A DNA stretch of 6,368 bases, taken from positions 1 to 6,368 of the forward strand of contig CANIMM010000191.1 in the NCBI GenBank assembly GCA_947468255.1, in the 5' to 3' direction. Within the stretch, counting starts at the first letter, position 1, and each line of letters starts with the position of its first letter. This document shows, in pieces, positions 1 through 6,368 of this stretch. Below the pieces are notes generated by a model. The model worked only from the letters and a program-made list of their open reading frames with translations, had not been told where the DNA came from and did no database searches. The DNA comes from Chitinophagaceae bacterium. GTDB taxonomy: Bacteria; Bacteroidota; Bacteroidia; Chitinophagales; Chitinophagaceae. The position numbers were made by a program, and so were the translations under genes.

Positions 1-584
1 TGGAAGCGATTGTACTAGAAAGTGCAGAAATAAAAAAGCACTGGCCCAAGTACAATACCAGTCAAAAACAACCGACCCAAAAATATGCACTGTATATGTA
101 CCAAGATGGGCGTGGCTTCCAGCGTTTGGCAATAGATAAAAAGAAAAAAAATATCCCTACTTTATACAATTTTAATTTATTGAAGGAAGGCTGGGCGATG
201 TTAAAAAAATTGACACTGCAATTTGATTTGCATGAGAAACTTTGTTGTATCGACAAAACGCCTTTAACGGAGCAGGACCATGCGGTTTTGGGAACTCCAT
301 TACAGTATAATCAGAAAATAGACAATATGCTAAAGGCATTGGAAAAGCAACTGCCTACTTTTGCTGTAGTAGATAAGGGTAGAAATGAAACAGAAAAATT
401 ATGCCTGTTAGTAGAAAGAGGTTGTTTTTGGGGGATGGGATATTTACCCACCACGATGCCCCTCACCACTGCTGCTGATATGAAAGACTTGCTGGTTCCT
501 TATCAGGACAATGATACCATTCGAAACAGTATTTATTCTTTTGCAACCCAGTATCCGCATAAGCGGATCAGCTTGCATGGGTAA
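1..584 (+). CDS. DnaQ/GIY-YIG-type nuclease, C-terminal part (5' end outside window)
   Basis: An open frame enters from the left edge (first full codon at 3) and gives 193 residues up to TAA at 582-584. The first residues, EAIVLESAEIKKHWPKYN, match the last helix of a GIY-YIG nuclease domain as in UvrC (pattern EAxxLExxxIKxxxPxYN). The leading Glu may be the metal-binding residue of that fold. After this come an alternating segment (KYALYMY, then LAIDKKKK) and a helical region with NFNLLKEGW and LCCID. I recall this C-terminal extension from Bacteroidota proteins that carry an N-terminal DEDD exonuclease domain (DNA polymerase III epsilon-like) fused to GIY-YIG. The exonuclease half is not in the window, so that part is inferred. 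The likely role is DNA processing or repair in the cytoplasm; the substrate is unknown. An internal ATG at 96 is not the start, because the frame is open to the edge and the homology begins before it. A lone GIY-YIG protein is the alternative. Confidence 0.72.
   Translation, partial: EAIVLESAEIKKHWPKYNTSQKQPTQKYALYMYQDGRGFQRLAIDKKKKNIPTLYNFNLLKEGWAMLKKLTLQFDLHEKLCCIDKTPLTEQDHAVLGTPLQYNQKIDNMLKALEKQLPTFAVVDKGRNETEKLCLLVERGCFWGMGYLPTTMPLTTAADMKDLLVPYQDNDTIRNSIYSFATQYPHKRISLHG
553..568 (+). other. Short hairpin at the 3' end of the nuclease gene
   Basis: ATCCGC, loop ATAA, GCGGAT forms a perfect 6-bp stem that ends 14 bases before the stop codon. A second, weaker stem (AGCTT at 570-574 with AAGCT at 584-588) spans the stop. 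Neither is followed by a T tract, so this is not a convincing intrinsic terminator. It could simply be coding sequence (Y-P-H-K-R-I) that happens to fold. Confidence 0.25.
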
Positions 585-752
585 AGCTTGGTTTGACCGG
601 TAACAGCAAAAATTATAATCGCTCAGTATTGATATATTAAAAGGGTTAAAAATGCAAAAAAAATGAAGATTAATCAAAGTATTCAGCGGCTTCAGGGATT
701 CAGTAAAGGGGGTAATCAGCCAATAATCTTTTTCCTTCAAATCTTGGATTTT

Positions 753-780
753 TTTCTTTCATTGCACACCATTACTTTCG
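753..780 (+). promoter_or_regulatory. Probable tex promoter (Bacteroidota type)
   Basis: TACTTTCG at 773-780 differs by one base from the Bacteroidota -7 consensus TAnnTTTG and is followed by CAGCCC, a common continuation in this group. The -33 element is unclear: a TTTC at 753-756 lies 16 bases upstream, and a TTGG at 744-747 is farther than usual. If this promoter is used, transcription would start about 5-8 bases after the -7 element, giving a leader of only some 20-25 bases. The rest of the 585-809 spacer is AT-rich and shows nothing else I can name. Confidence 0.45.
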
Positions 781-796
781 CAGCCCTCTAATAAAA

Positions 797-801
797 AAGG
801 A
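797..801 (+). promoter_or_regulatory. Weak ribosome binding site of tex
   Basis: AAGGA lies 8 bases before the ATG at 810 within the A-rich stretch ATAAAAAAGGAAATC. This is one of the few Shine-Dalgarno-like sites in the window, and it supports the ATG at 810 as the tex start. Bacteroidota often initiate without such a site. Confidence 0.45.
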
Positions 802-809
802 AATCAATT

Positions 810-3041
810 ATGTCAGCATTCGTACAACCTATTGCACAAAAATTAAATATAAAATTACAACAGGTAGCCGCCGTGATAAGTTTGTTAGAGGAAGGTGCTA
901 CGATTCCTTTTATTGCCCGGTATCGAAAGGATACAACTGGTGGATTGGATGAGGTGCAAATCCAGCAAATTCAGGATGAGGCGAAATTTTTGAAAGAGTT
1001 TACCGAGCGAAAAACGTTTATAGAAAAGACCATCACAGAACAGCAGAAAATGACAGCTGCTTTGCAGGATAAAATCAATGGTGCAACCACCCTTGCTGAG
1101 TTGGAGGATATTTACCTTCCCTATAAACCCAAGCGCACTACAAGGGCGCAGACCGCCAGGGAAAAGGGGTTAGAACCATTGGCCAATTTATTGTTAGAAC
1201 AAAAAGACATTGACCTGATTGCAATTGCTACCAGTTTTATTTCGGATAAGGTATTGGATACAGATGCAGCCTTGCAGGGGGCGAGGGATATTATTGCAGA
1301 ACTCATTAATGAGGACGCACAGGTAAGGGCTAAAATGCGAAGGCTATTTGAAACAGAAGCTACCCTCCAAAGTAAAGTGGTTGCCGACAAGGAAACGGCA
1401 GGTATCAAATACAATGATTACTTCGATTTTGCTGAGTTGATTTCCAAAATGCCTTCACATAGAATATTGGCAGTGTTGAGGGGTTTTCTGGAAGGCTATT
1501 TACGCATTGCGATTGCTCCCGCAGAGGAACCTGCATTAGAAATACTGGAGTCCATTTATGTAAATGGAATGAGTACTTGCAGCGATCAAATTCGAAAGGC
1601 TGCCAAGGATGCCTATCGGCGATTGTTGCAGCCCAGCCTTGAAACTGAATTCAGGACCAACCTGAAAACAAAGGCGGATGAAGATGCCATTAATGTGTTT
1701 GCTGAGAATTTGCGTCAGCTATTATTAAGTGCTCCCTTGGGAAGCAAGCGGATTTTAGCAATCGATCCGGGGTATCGTACCGGCTGCAAGGTGGTTTGTT
1801 TGGATGAAAAGGGGGAGCTTCAAAAAACCGACTTAATTTTTCCACATGAACATAACCGTGTGGCGGCAGAAGAAATAAAAATTAAAAATTTGGTTCAGCA
1901 ATATGGGATTGAAGTGTTTGCCATCGGCGATGGAACAGCGGGAAGGGAGACAGATCAATTTATAAAAAAACTAAACCTTGGGCTGCCGGTGTTTTTGGTC
2001 AATGAAGATGGGGCTTCTATTTATTCTGCCTCAGAAATTGCCCGGGAAGAGTTTCCTAATGAAGATATCACCGTTAGAGGGGCTGTCAGTATTGGAAGAA
2101 GATTGATGGACCCGTTGGCAGAACTGGTAAAGCTGGACCCCAAAAGTATTGGCGTAGGTCAATACCAGCATGATGTGAATCAGTTTCGACTCAAGGAGCG
2201 GCTCGACGCAACCGTTATTAGTTGTGTGAACAATGTAGGGGTGAATTTAAATACGGCTAGCAAGCATTTGTTGAGTTATGTGAGTGGAATTGGCGGCACA
2301 TTGGCGGAAAATATTATCAAGTATCGCAATGAAATCGGTAAGTTCAGCAACCGGAAGCAGTTATTGAAAGTGCCTCGTTTGGGGGGTAAAGCTTTTGAGC
2401 AATGTGCCGGTTTTTTGCGTATTCCGCAAGGCGATGACCTGCTCGACCAAAGTGCCGTACATCCAGAGGCCTATCCTTTGGTGGAGGCAATGGCGAAGGA
2501 TTTGGGCGTAGCGGTAAATTCCTTGATTGGGAAGGAGGAGTTATTAAAAACCGTGGATGCAAAGAAATATGCTACAGAGCAAATTGGAGAGTTGACAATT
2601 AAGGATATTTTGAATGAATTAAAAAAGCCAGGTCTAGACCCAAGGAGTGAGGCCCAGGTGTTTGAATTTGCCAATATTTTCAGTATCGATGATGTTAAAG
2701 TTGGGATGGAAGTGCCGGGTGTAGTAACCAATATTACCCGGTTTGGAGCTTTTGTGGATATCGGAGTCAAGCAGGACGGTCTAGTGCATGTTTCAGAAAT
2801 TTCAACCTCCTACATTACCGATCCCAATGAGGTATTAAAGCTAAACCAACATGTAAAGGTGAAAGTGATGGAAGTGGATGTTGTAAGAAAGCGCATTGCC
2901 CTATCCATGAAGCAGCTTGTAGCGCCATCAGCAACTGGCCAGCGGTCTCCCGTTCAAAGGGCAAATAAGTTGCCCCCCAAAAGTACGGAACTGCCTATGA
3001 ATGATGCACTGGAAGCGCTGAAGCAAAAGTTTGGCAGGTGA
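810..3041 (+). CDS. tex: Tex transcription accessory protein, S1 RNA-binding domain
   Basis: The 743-residue protein is full length for the Tex/YhgF family (about 720-785). Tex is a cytoplasmic nucleic-acid-binding protein tied to transcription; its exact biochemical role is still poorly defined. Domains in order: a helical Tex N-terminal region (about 1-190) with the signatures EEGATIPFIARYRKD (27-41) and LEDIYLPYKPKRT (98-110); a YqgF/RuvC-like fold starting at RILAIDPGYRTG with its first acidic residue at D319, followed by GDGTAGRET (373-381); the family hallmark SIGRRLMDPLAELV (427-440) then QYQHDV (451-456); tandem helix-hairpin-helix motifs from NTAS (481) to about 545; and an S1 domain at about 630-700 (VGMEV, FGAFVDIG, DGLVHVSEIS). 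The last 40 or so residues are basic, proline-containing and probably disordered. The ATG at 810 gives the expected N-terminus and has AAGGA upstream. The gene ends in TGA. Its spacing from both neighbours suggests it is transcribed alone. No frameshift or missing domain is seen. Confidence 0.96.
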   Translation: MSAFVQPIAQKLNIKLQQVAAVISLLEEGATIPFIARYRKDTTGGLDEVQIQQIQDEAKFLKEFTERKTFIEKTITEQQKMTAALQDKINGATTLAELEDIYLPYKPKRTTRAQTAREKGLEPLANLLLEQKDIDLIAIATSFISDKVLDTDAALQGARDIIAELINEDAQVRAKMRRLFETEATLQSKVVADKETAGIKYNDYFDFAELISKMPSHRILAVLRGFLEGYLRIAIAPAEEPALEILESIYVNGMSTCSDQIRKAAKDAYRRLLQPSLETEFRTNLKTKADEDAINVFAENLRQLLLSAPLGSKRILAIDPGYRTGCKVVCLDEKGELQKTDLIFPHEHNRVAAEEIKIKNLVQQYGIEVFAIGDGTAGRETDQFIKKLNLGLPVFLVNEDGASIYSASEIAREEFPNEDITVRGAVSIGRRLMDPLAELVKLDPKSIGVGQYQHDVNQFRLKERLDATVISCVNNVGVNLNTASKHLLSYVSGIGGTLAENIIKYRNEIGKFSNRKQLLKVPRLGGKAFEQCAGFLRIPQGDDLLDQSAVHPEAYPLVEAMAKDLGVAVNSLIGKEELLKTVDAKKYATEQIGELTIKDILNELKKPGLDPRSEAQVFEFANIFSIDDVKVGMEVPGVVTNITRFGAFVDIGVKQDGLVHVSEISTSYITDPNEVLKLNQHVKVKVMEVDVVRKRIALSMKQLVAPSATGQRSPVQRANKLPPKSTELPMNDALEALKQKFGR

Positions 3042-3121
3042 TTTTTTGGCCAGTAGGGTTGGTTGTTGAATGAGCTATGTTACTTTGTTCAATATTGCAT
3101 GATTTTTTTATACCCAATTGG

Positions 3122-3139
3122 TGTGGATAATGTGTAAAA
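3122..3139 (-). promoter_or_regulatory. DnaA-box pair (one exact, one near match) upstream of nrdB
   Basis: TGTGGATAA at 3122-3130 is the exact reverse complement of the DnaA-box consensus TTATCCACA. It is followed with no gap by TGTGTAAAA (3131-3139), which differs from TGTGnATAA at one position. DnaA is known to bind upstream of the E. coli nrdAB operon and affect its expression. A similar role here is an inference from position; the sites lie about 310-320 bases before the nrdB start codon. Confidence 0.4.
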
Positions 3140-3152
3140 AAATGGCCATTTT
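3139..3152. repeat. 14-base perfect palindrome AAAATGGCCATTTT
   Basis: AAAATGGCCATTTT reads identically on both strands. It begins on the last base of the DnaA-like pair, within an A run that starts at 3136. The lack of a spacer makes it a poor RNA hairpin (at best a 5-bp A/T stem around GGCC), so a dimeric protein-binding site is more plausible than a terminator. No regulator can be named. Confidence 0.4.
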
Positions 3153-3189
3153 GATAGAATACACGATGCGTAAAGGTTACAAACGATAT

Positions 3190-3204
3190 TAACAAATTGT
3201 GTTA
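3190..3204. repeat. Short inverted repeat TAACA-N5-TGTTA
   Basis: TAACA (3190-3194) and TGTTA (3200-3204) are inverted around AATTG, just upstream of the candidate nrdB promoter. Spacing and symmetry would suit an operator or activator site, but 5-base arms in AT-rich DNA often arise by chance. Confidence 0.25.
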
Positions 3205-3216
3205 TTAACTTTTCCT

Positions 3217-3245
3217 TTTGGAGACTGAAACGCTTAGTATTATTG
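3217..3245 (+). promoter_or_regulatory. Candidate nrdB promoter (TTTG-N17-TATTATTG)
   Basis: TTTG at 3217-3220 and TATTATTG at 3238-3245 are separated by 17 bases. They fit the Bacteroidota -33/-7 arrangement (TTTG, TAnnTTTG) with one mismatch. Transcription from here would leave a leader of about 190 bases before nrdB. Other promoter-like pairs exist in this AT-rich region, so the choice is tentative. Confidence 0.33.
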
Positions 3246-3442
3246 TAATCGGTCTTGATTTTAGCTTTCAATTGGATGAATCGGTAGATTAGCATTTTTT
3301 ACTCTAGCTTCAAATCGAGACAAATAATAAGAAATTATCACAATCAAAATACAGGCCCATTTGCTGCACACTTGTTAATAGATGCCGTACAAATGAAGTA
3401 TAAAAATTGTGTTTTAATAAAAGAATAAAAAGAACCCCCATT

Positions 3443-4420
3443 ATGTCTACTAACACCAGCACTGAATTATTATTAAGAGAAAACAAAGAGCGCTTTGTTT
3501 TATTGCCCATCAAATATCCCAAGGTTTGGGAAATGTATAAAAAGCATGAAGCCAGTTTTTGGACTGCGGAGGAAATTGATCTGAGCAGCGATCAAAAAGA
3601 TTGGGATGCATTGAATGATGGGGAGCGTCATTTTATTTCTCATATTTTGGCATTTTTTGCAGCCAGTGATGGAATCGTAAATGAAAACCTAGCGGTTAAT
3701 TTTATGAGTGAAGTGCAACTGCCCGAGGCGAGGTGTTTTTATGGTTTTCAGATTATGATGGAAAATATTCATTCAGAGACTTATGCTTTATTGATTGATA
3801 ATTATATTAAGGATCCGAAGGAAAAAACGCGCTTATTTCATGCTATTGATACAGTTCCAGCGGTAAAGAAAAAAGCAGAATGGGCTTTGCGTTGGATTGA
3901 CCAGGGTAATTTTGCTGAGCGACTGGTAGCTTTTGCTGCCGTAGAAGGTATTTTCTTCAGTGGAAGTTTTTGTTCTATCTTCTGGATGAAGAAAAGGGGG
4001 CTGATGCCGGGATTGACATTCAGTAATGAATTAATTAGCAGGGATGAGGGATTGCATTGTGAATTTGCCTGTTTGTTGTATAGCATGCTCGAAACCAAGT
4101 TGACGAAGGAAGCGGTGTTTCAAATCATTGCGGATGCAGTTACCATTGAAAAAGAATTTGTAACCGAAGCCTTACCTGTGGCGCTGATTGGCATGAATGC
4201 CAAACTGATGCAGCAATATATCGAGTTCGTAGCCGACCGTTGGCTTGCAGAATTGGGTTACCCCAAAATGTTCAATGCCACCAACCCCTTTGATTTCATG
4301 GAAATGATTTCCCTGCAGGGTAAAACCAATTTCTTTGAAAAGAGGGTGGGAGATTACCAAAAAGCAGGCGTAATGGGCTCTAAGGAGTCTCAGTCCTTTT
4401 CATTGGAAGAAGATTTTTAA
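3443..4420 (+). CDS. nrdB: Class I ribonucleotide reductase, small (beta) subunit NrdB
   Basis: This 325-residue ferritin-like protein houses the dimetal centre and tyrosyl radical that NrdA needs to reduce ribonucleoside diphosphates to deoxy forms. All expected residues are present: metal ligands D76 (AASDG), E107 and H110 (MENIH), E168 (AAVEGIFF), E202 and H205 (RDEGLH); radical tyrosine Y114 (HSETY); and W40 and Y305 at positions expected for the radical-transfer path. The intact Tyr argues for the classical Tyr-radical class Ia type rather than a Tyr-less class Ic protein. The C-terminal tail SFSLEEDF resembles the eukaryotic R2 tail that docks on the large subunit. The ATG at 3443 is chosen over an in-frame ATG at 3407 because the extra 12 residues (MCFNKRIKRTPI) are not family-like and the usual N-terminus follows directly. 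The leader is A-rich with no clear Shine-Dalgarno site. nrdA follows after 116 bases, and the two are probably expressed together. Confidence 0.96.
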   Translation: MSTNTSTELLLRENKERFVLLPIKYPKVWEMYKKHEASFWTAEEIDLSSDQKDWDALNDGERHFISHILAFFAASDGIVNENLAVNFMSEVQLPEARCFYGFQIMMENIHSETYALLIDNYIKDPKEKTRLFHAIDTVPAVKKKAEWALRWIDQGNFAERLVAFAAVEGIFFSGSFCSIFWMKKRGLMPGLTFSNELISRDEGLHCEFACLLYSMLETKLTKEAVFQIIADAVTIEKEFVTEALPVALIGMNAKLMQQYIEFVADRWLAELGYPKMFNATNPFDFMEMISLQGKTNFFEKRVGDYQKAGVMGSKESQSFSLEEDF

Positions 4421-4536
4421 AAGTAATTAACATCTGTGGAAATCATTTATATGAATCTTTTCATTTTAATAATTAGTTTTCCTTTTTGAAAGTAAAATCA
4501 AGTACTACTAACCCTAGATATAAAGTTTAGAAATTT
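4421..4536 (+). other. nrdB-nrdA spacer
   Basis: This 116-base AT-rich gap has only a weak hairpin (ATGAA at 4451-4455, loop TCTT, TTCAT at 4460-4464, then TTT), too small for an efficient terminator. It could be a processing or attenuation point that sets the NrdB:NrdA ratio. A TTTG at 4485-4488 has no well-placed -7 partner, so I do not call a separate nrdA promoter. An in-frame TAG at 4528-4530 fixes the nrdA start downstream of it. Confidence 0.35.
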
Positions 4537-6368
4537 ATGCACGTAATTAAAAGAAATGGCAAGACCGAATCAATCAAATTTGATAAAGTAACTGCCCGTA
4601 TTGAAAAGTTGTCTTATAGTTTAAGTTCTTTGGTAAATCCCATCGATGTAGCAAAAAAAGTAATTGAAGGGATTTATGCAGGAGTACCTACTACAGAGTT
4701 GGATAACCTAGCTGCTGAAACAGCTGCTTCCTTAGCAACTCGACATCCTGATTATGCGATTCTTGCCTCAAGGATTGCTGTAAGTAACCTGCATAAAAAT
4801 ACCATTAAATCTTTTTCGGAAACGATGAAGAACTTGTACCTATATGTGGATAAGAAAAATGGCAAAAAAACACCTTTGATTGCAGATGATGTATGGCAGG
4901 TTATTGATGAAAATGCTGAATTATTAGATAGTACTATTATCTATGATCGTGACTTTGCCTTTGATTATTTTGGATTTAAAACGCTTGAGAAATCATACCT
5001 GCTTAGAATTGATGGTAAAATAGTAGAACGTCCTCAGCATATGTTTATGCGGGTGGCATTGGGTATTCACAAAGCTGATATGGACAGTGTGATCGTTACC
5101 TATAATTTATTGAGTGAGCGCTGGTTTACGCATGCAACGCCTACCTTGTTTAATGCAGGTACTCCAAAGGCGCAAATGAGTAGTTGCTTTTTACTTACCA
5201 TGAAAGAGGACAGCATTGATGGTATATATGATACGCTCAAGCAAACCGCTAAAATATCTCAAAGTGCTGGAGGAATAGGATTAGCTATTCATGATATCAG
5301 GGCAACCGGAAGTTATATTGGTGGCACCAATGGTACAAGCAATGGAATTGTACCCATGTTAAGGGTGTTTAATGATACCGCACGTTATGTAGACCAAGGA
5401 GGCGGAAAGCGCAAAGGCGCTTTTGCTATTTATTTGGAACCATGGCATGCGGATATATTCTCTTTCCTTGATCTTAGAAAAAATCATGGTAAGGAAGAAA
5501 TGAGAGCAAGAGATTTATTTTTTGCTTTGTGGATTTGCGATCTATTTATGAAAAGGGTAGAAGCGGATGGAGAATGGAGTTTGTTTTGCCCTAACGAAGC
5601 ACCGGGCTTGAGCGATTGTCATGGTGAAGCCTTTGACGCACTGTACACTCAATACGAAGCAGAAGGAAGGGCAAGAAAAACAATTAAGGCACAGGAACTT
5701 TGGTTTGCCATTTTGGAATCGCAGATCGAAACGGGTACTCCTTATATGTTGTATAAAGATGCAGCTAATAAAAAGAGCAATCAGCAAAACTTGGGTACTA
5801 TCAAAAGTAGTAACCTTTGTACAGAGATCATTGAGTATACCAGTCCGGATGAAGTGGCCGTTTGTAACTTGGCTTCCATCGCATTGCCACGTTTTGTAAT
5901 CAATGGCAATTTTGATCAGCAGAAATTATACGACGTAACCTATCAGGCTGCACTCAACCTCAATAAAATTATCGATAATAATTATTATCCTGTTGAGGAA
6001 GCTAAAAATTCAAACCTTCGTCACCGCCCTATTGGATTGGGAGTGCAGGGATTGGCAGATGTGTTTATATTATTGCGTCTTCCATTTGAAAGCGATCTGG
6101 CTAAGCTATTGAATAAGAATATTTTTGAAACCATTTACTTTGCTGCAATGACAGCCAGTAAGGATCTAGCCATTCAAGAAGGTCCTTATTCAACTTTCCA
6201 AGGATCACCTTTGTCAAAAGGCATTTTTCAGTTTGATATGTGGAATGTAGCACCCTCTACTCGTTGGGATTGGGAAAGTCTCAGAAAAGAAGTGATGGAG
6301 CATGGGGTAAGAAACAGCTTGTTATTGGCACCGATGCCTACTGCATCTACCTCTCAGATTTTGGGTAA
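4537..6368 (+). CDS. nrdA: Class I ribonucleotide reductase, large (alpha) subunit NrdA (3' end outside window)
   Basis: 610 codons are visible, and the frame is open to the right edge. NrdA binds ribonucleoside diphosphates and reduces them with a thiyl radical generated through NrdB. Residues about 1-90 form one ATP-cone (MHVIKRNGKTESIKFDK; K5, E11 and D56 match the eukaryotic activity site), so dATP feedback inhibition is likely retained. The catalytic barrel shows C217 (MSSCFLL) and C443 (AVCNLAS) as the redox cysteine pair, and N426, C428 and E430 in SSNLCTE as the active-site set with the thiyl cysteine. D225 matches the specificity-site Asp. The sequence ends at PMPTASTSQILG, a conserved segment near the end of the barrel, so the C-terminal tyrosine pair and swinging-arm cysteines are not visible. 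The ATG at 4537 is the first start after the in-frame TAG at 4528 and gives the canonical N-terminus. Overall it looks closer to eukaryotic R1 than to E. coli NrdA. Confidence 0.97.
   Translation, partial: MHVIKRNGKTESIKFDKVTARIEKLSYSLSSLVNPIDVAKKVIEGIYAGVPTTELDNLAAETAASLATRHPDYAILASRIAVSNLHKNTIKSFSETMKNLYLYVDKKNGKKTPLIADDVWQVIDENAELLDSTIIYDRDFAFDYFGFKTLEKSYLLRIDGKIVERPQHMFMRVALGIHKADMDSVIVTYNLLSERWFTHATPTLFNAGTPKAQMSSCFLLTMKEDSIDGIYDTLKQTAKISQSAGGIGLAIHDIRATGSYIGGTNGTSNGIVPMLRVFNDTARYVDQGGGKRKGAFAIYLEPWHADIFSFLDLRKNHGKEEMRARDLFFALWICDLFMKRVEADGEWSLFCPNEAPGLSDCHGEAFDALYTQYEAEGRARKTIKAQELWFAILESQIETGTPYMLYKDAANKKSNQQNLGTIKSSNLCTEIIEYTSPDEVAVCNLASIALPRFVINGNFDQQKLYDVTYQAALNLNKIIDNNYYPVEEAKNSNLRHRPIGLGVQGLADVFILLRLPFESDLAKLLNKNIFETIYFAAMTASKDLAIQEGPYSTFQGSPLSKGIFQFDMWNVAPSTRWDWESLRKEVMEHGVRNSLLLAPMPTASTSQILG

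Larger units (their letters stand above)
3042..3442. other. AT-rich tex-nrdB intergenic region, probable nrd control region
   Basis: These 401 bases contain no convincing gene. Short minus-strand frames cross it, but their translations look like random AT-rich sequence and one runs into tex. The region is long for a spacer between same-strand housekeeping genes. It holds DnaA-like sites (3122-3139), a palindrome (3139-3152), a small inverted repeat (3190-3204) and a candidate promoter (3217-3245). A second promoter-like pair, TTGG at 3059-3062 and TACTTTG at 3081-3087, lies closer to tex, but its -7 element is one base short. I see no strong terminator after tex: CAATATTG at 3090-3097 followed by a seven-T run at 3103-3109 is the nearest thing. 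No riboswitch or NrdR-box pair was recognised. Confidence 0.5.

Noticed and set aside
444..740. 98-codon minus-strand frame over the end of the nuclease gene and the spacer
   Set aside because: It overlaps the conserved coding end on the opposite strand and looks like a random translation.
2471..2770. Minus-strand open frames inside tex (also 1121-1414 and 2344-2562)
   Set aside because: These are antisense to a well-conserved gene, with no recognisable product or start signals.
2934..3054. Inverted repeat ACTGGCCA / TGGCCAGT flanking the tex stop codon
   Set aside because: Eight-base arms over 100 bases apart, one of them in coding sequence; probably chance, with no transposon features nearby.
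2995..3295. Short minus-strand frames in the tex-nrdB spacer, 66-68 codons
   Set aside because: Their composition is what AT-rich DNA gives by chance; no ribosome site, domain or hydrophobic pattern supports a gene.
3407..3442. Upstream in-frame ATG that would lengthen NrdB by 12 residues
   Set aside because: MCFNKRIKRTPI is not like the family's N-terminus, whereas ATG at 3443 starts the typical protein.
3042..3442. NrdR boxes or a cobalamin riboswitch controlling nrdBA
   Set aside because: I found no pair resembling ACACwATATwGTGT-type boxes and no recognisable B12-box sequence.
3838..4098. Minus-strand frames inside nrdB (also 4172-4360)
   Set aside because: These are antisense to the conserved dimetal-site region; they are shadows of the real gene.
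4451..4467. Intrinsic terminator between nrdB and nrdA
   Set aside because: The stem is only 5 A/T-rich base pairs with a three-T tail, too weak to separate the two genes.
5621..5899. A 92-codon frame on the + strand inside nrdA
   Set aside because: It lies out of frame within strongly conserved nrdA coding sequence, and its translation shows no domain character.

Overview
The window looks like ordinary chromosomal housekeeping DNA from a member of the Bacteroidota, most likely the Chitinophagaceae or a close relative. The base composition is moderately AT-rich, the protein sequences resemble that group as I recall it, and the upstream regions have the phylum's style: A-rich leaders with few Shine-Dalgarno sites, and -7 elements resembling TAnnTTTG. 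The family assignment rests on remembered homologues, not on a search.

Layout: all genes lie on the + strand. (1) Positions 1-584 hold the 3' end of a nuclease gene, read as the C-terminal part of a Bacteroidota protein that joins a DnaQ-like exonuclease to a GIY-YIG domain. Only the end of the GIY-YIG domain and the C-terminal extension are present. (2) Positions 585-809 are a spacer with a probable promoter just upstream of the next gene. (3) Positions 810-3041 hold a complete tex gene, encoding a transcription accessory protein with an S1 RNA-binding domain. (4) Positions 3042-3442 are a 401-base AT-rich intergenic region. It contains a perfect DnaA-box sequence with a one-mismatch copy directly next to it, a 14-base perfect palindrome, a short inverted repeat and a candidate promoter. 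(5) Positions 3443-4420 hold nrdB, the small (radical-carrying) subunit of class I ribonucleotide reductase. (6) Positions 4421-4536 are a short spacer. (7) Positions 4537-6368 hold nrdA, the large catalytic subunit, which runs off the right edge after 610 codons.

How the genes work together: NrdA and NrdB form the aerobic enzyme that makes deoxynucleotides. All metal ligands, the radical tyrosine and the active-site cysteines that fall inside the window are intact. The pair is in nrdB-nrdA order and is probably one transcription unit. The DnaA-like sites upstream suggest a possible link between dNTP supply and replication initiation, but this is only an inference. tex and the nuclease gene appear to be independent neighbours. 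I found no mobile element, CRISPR array, RNA gene, defence island or clearly undescribed system.
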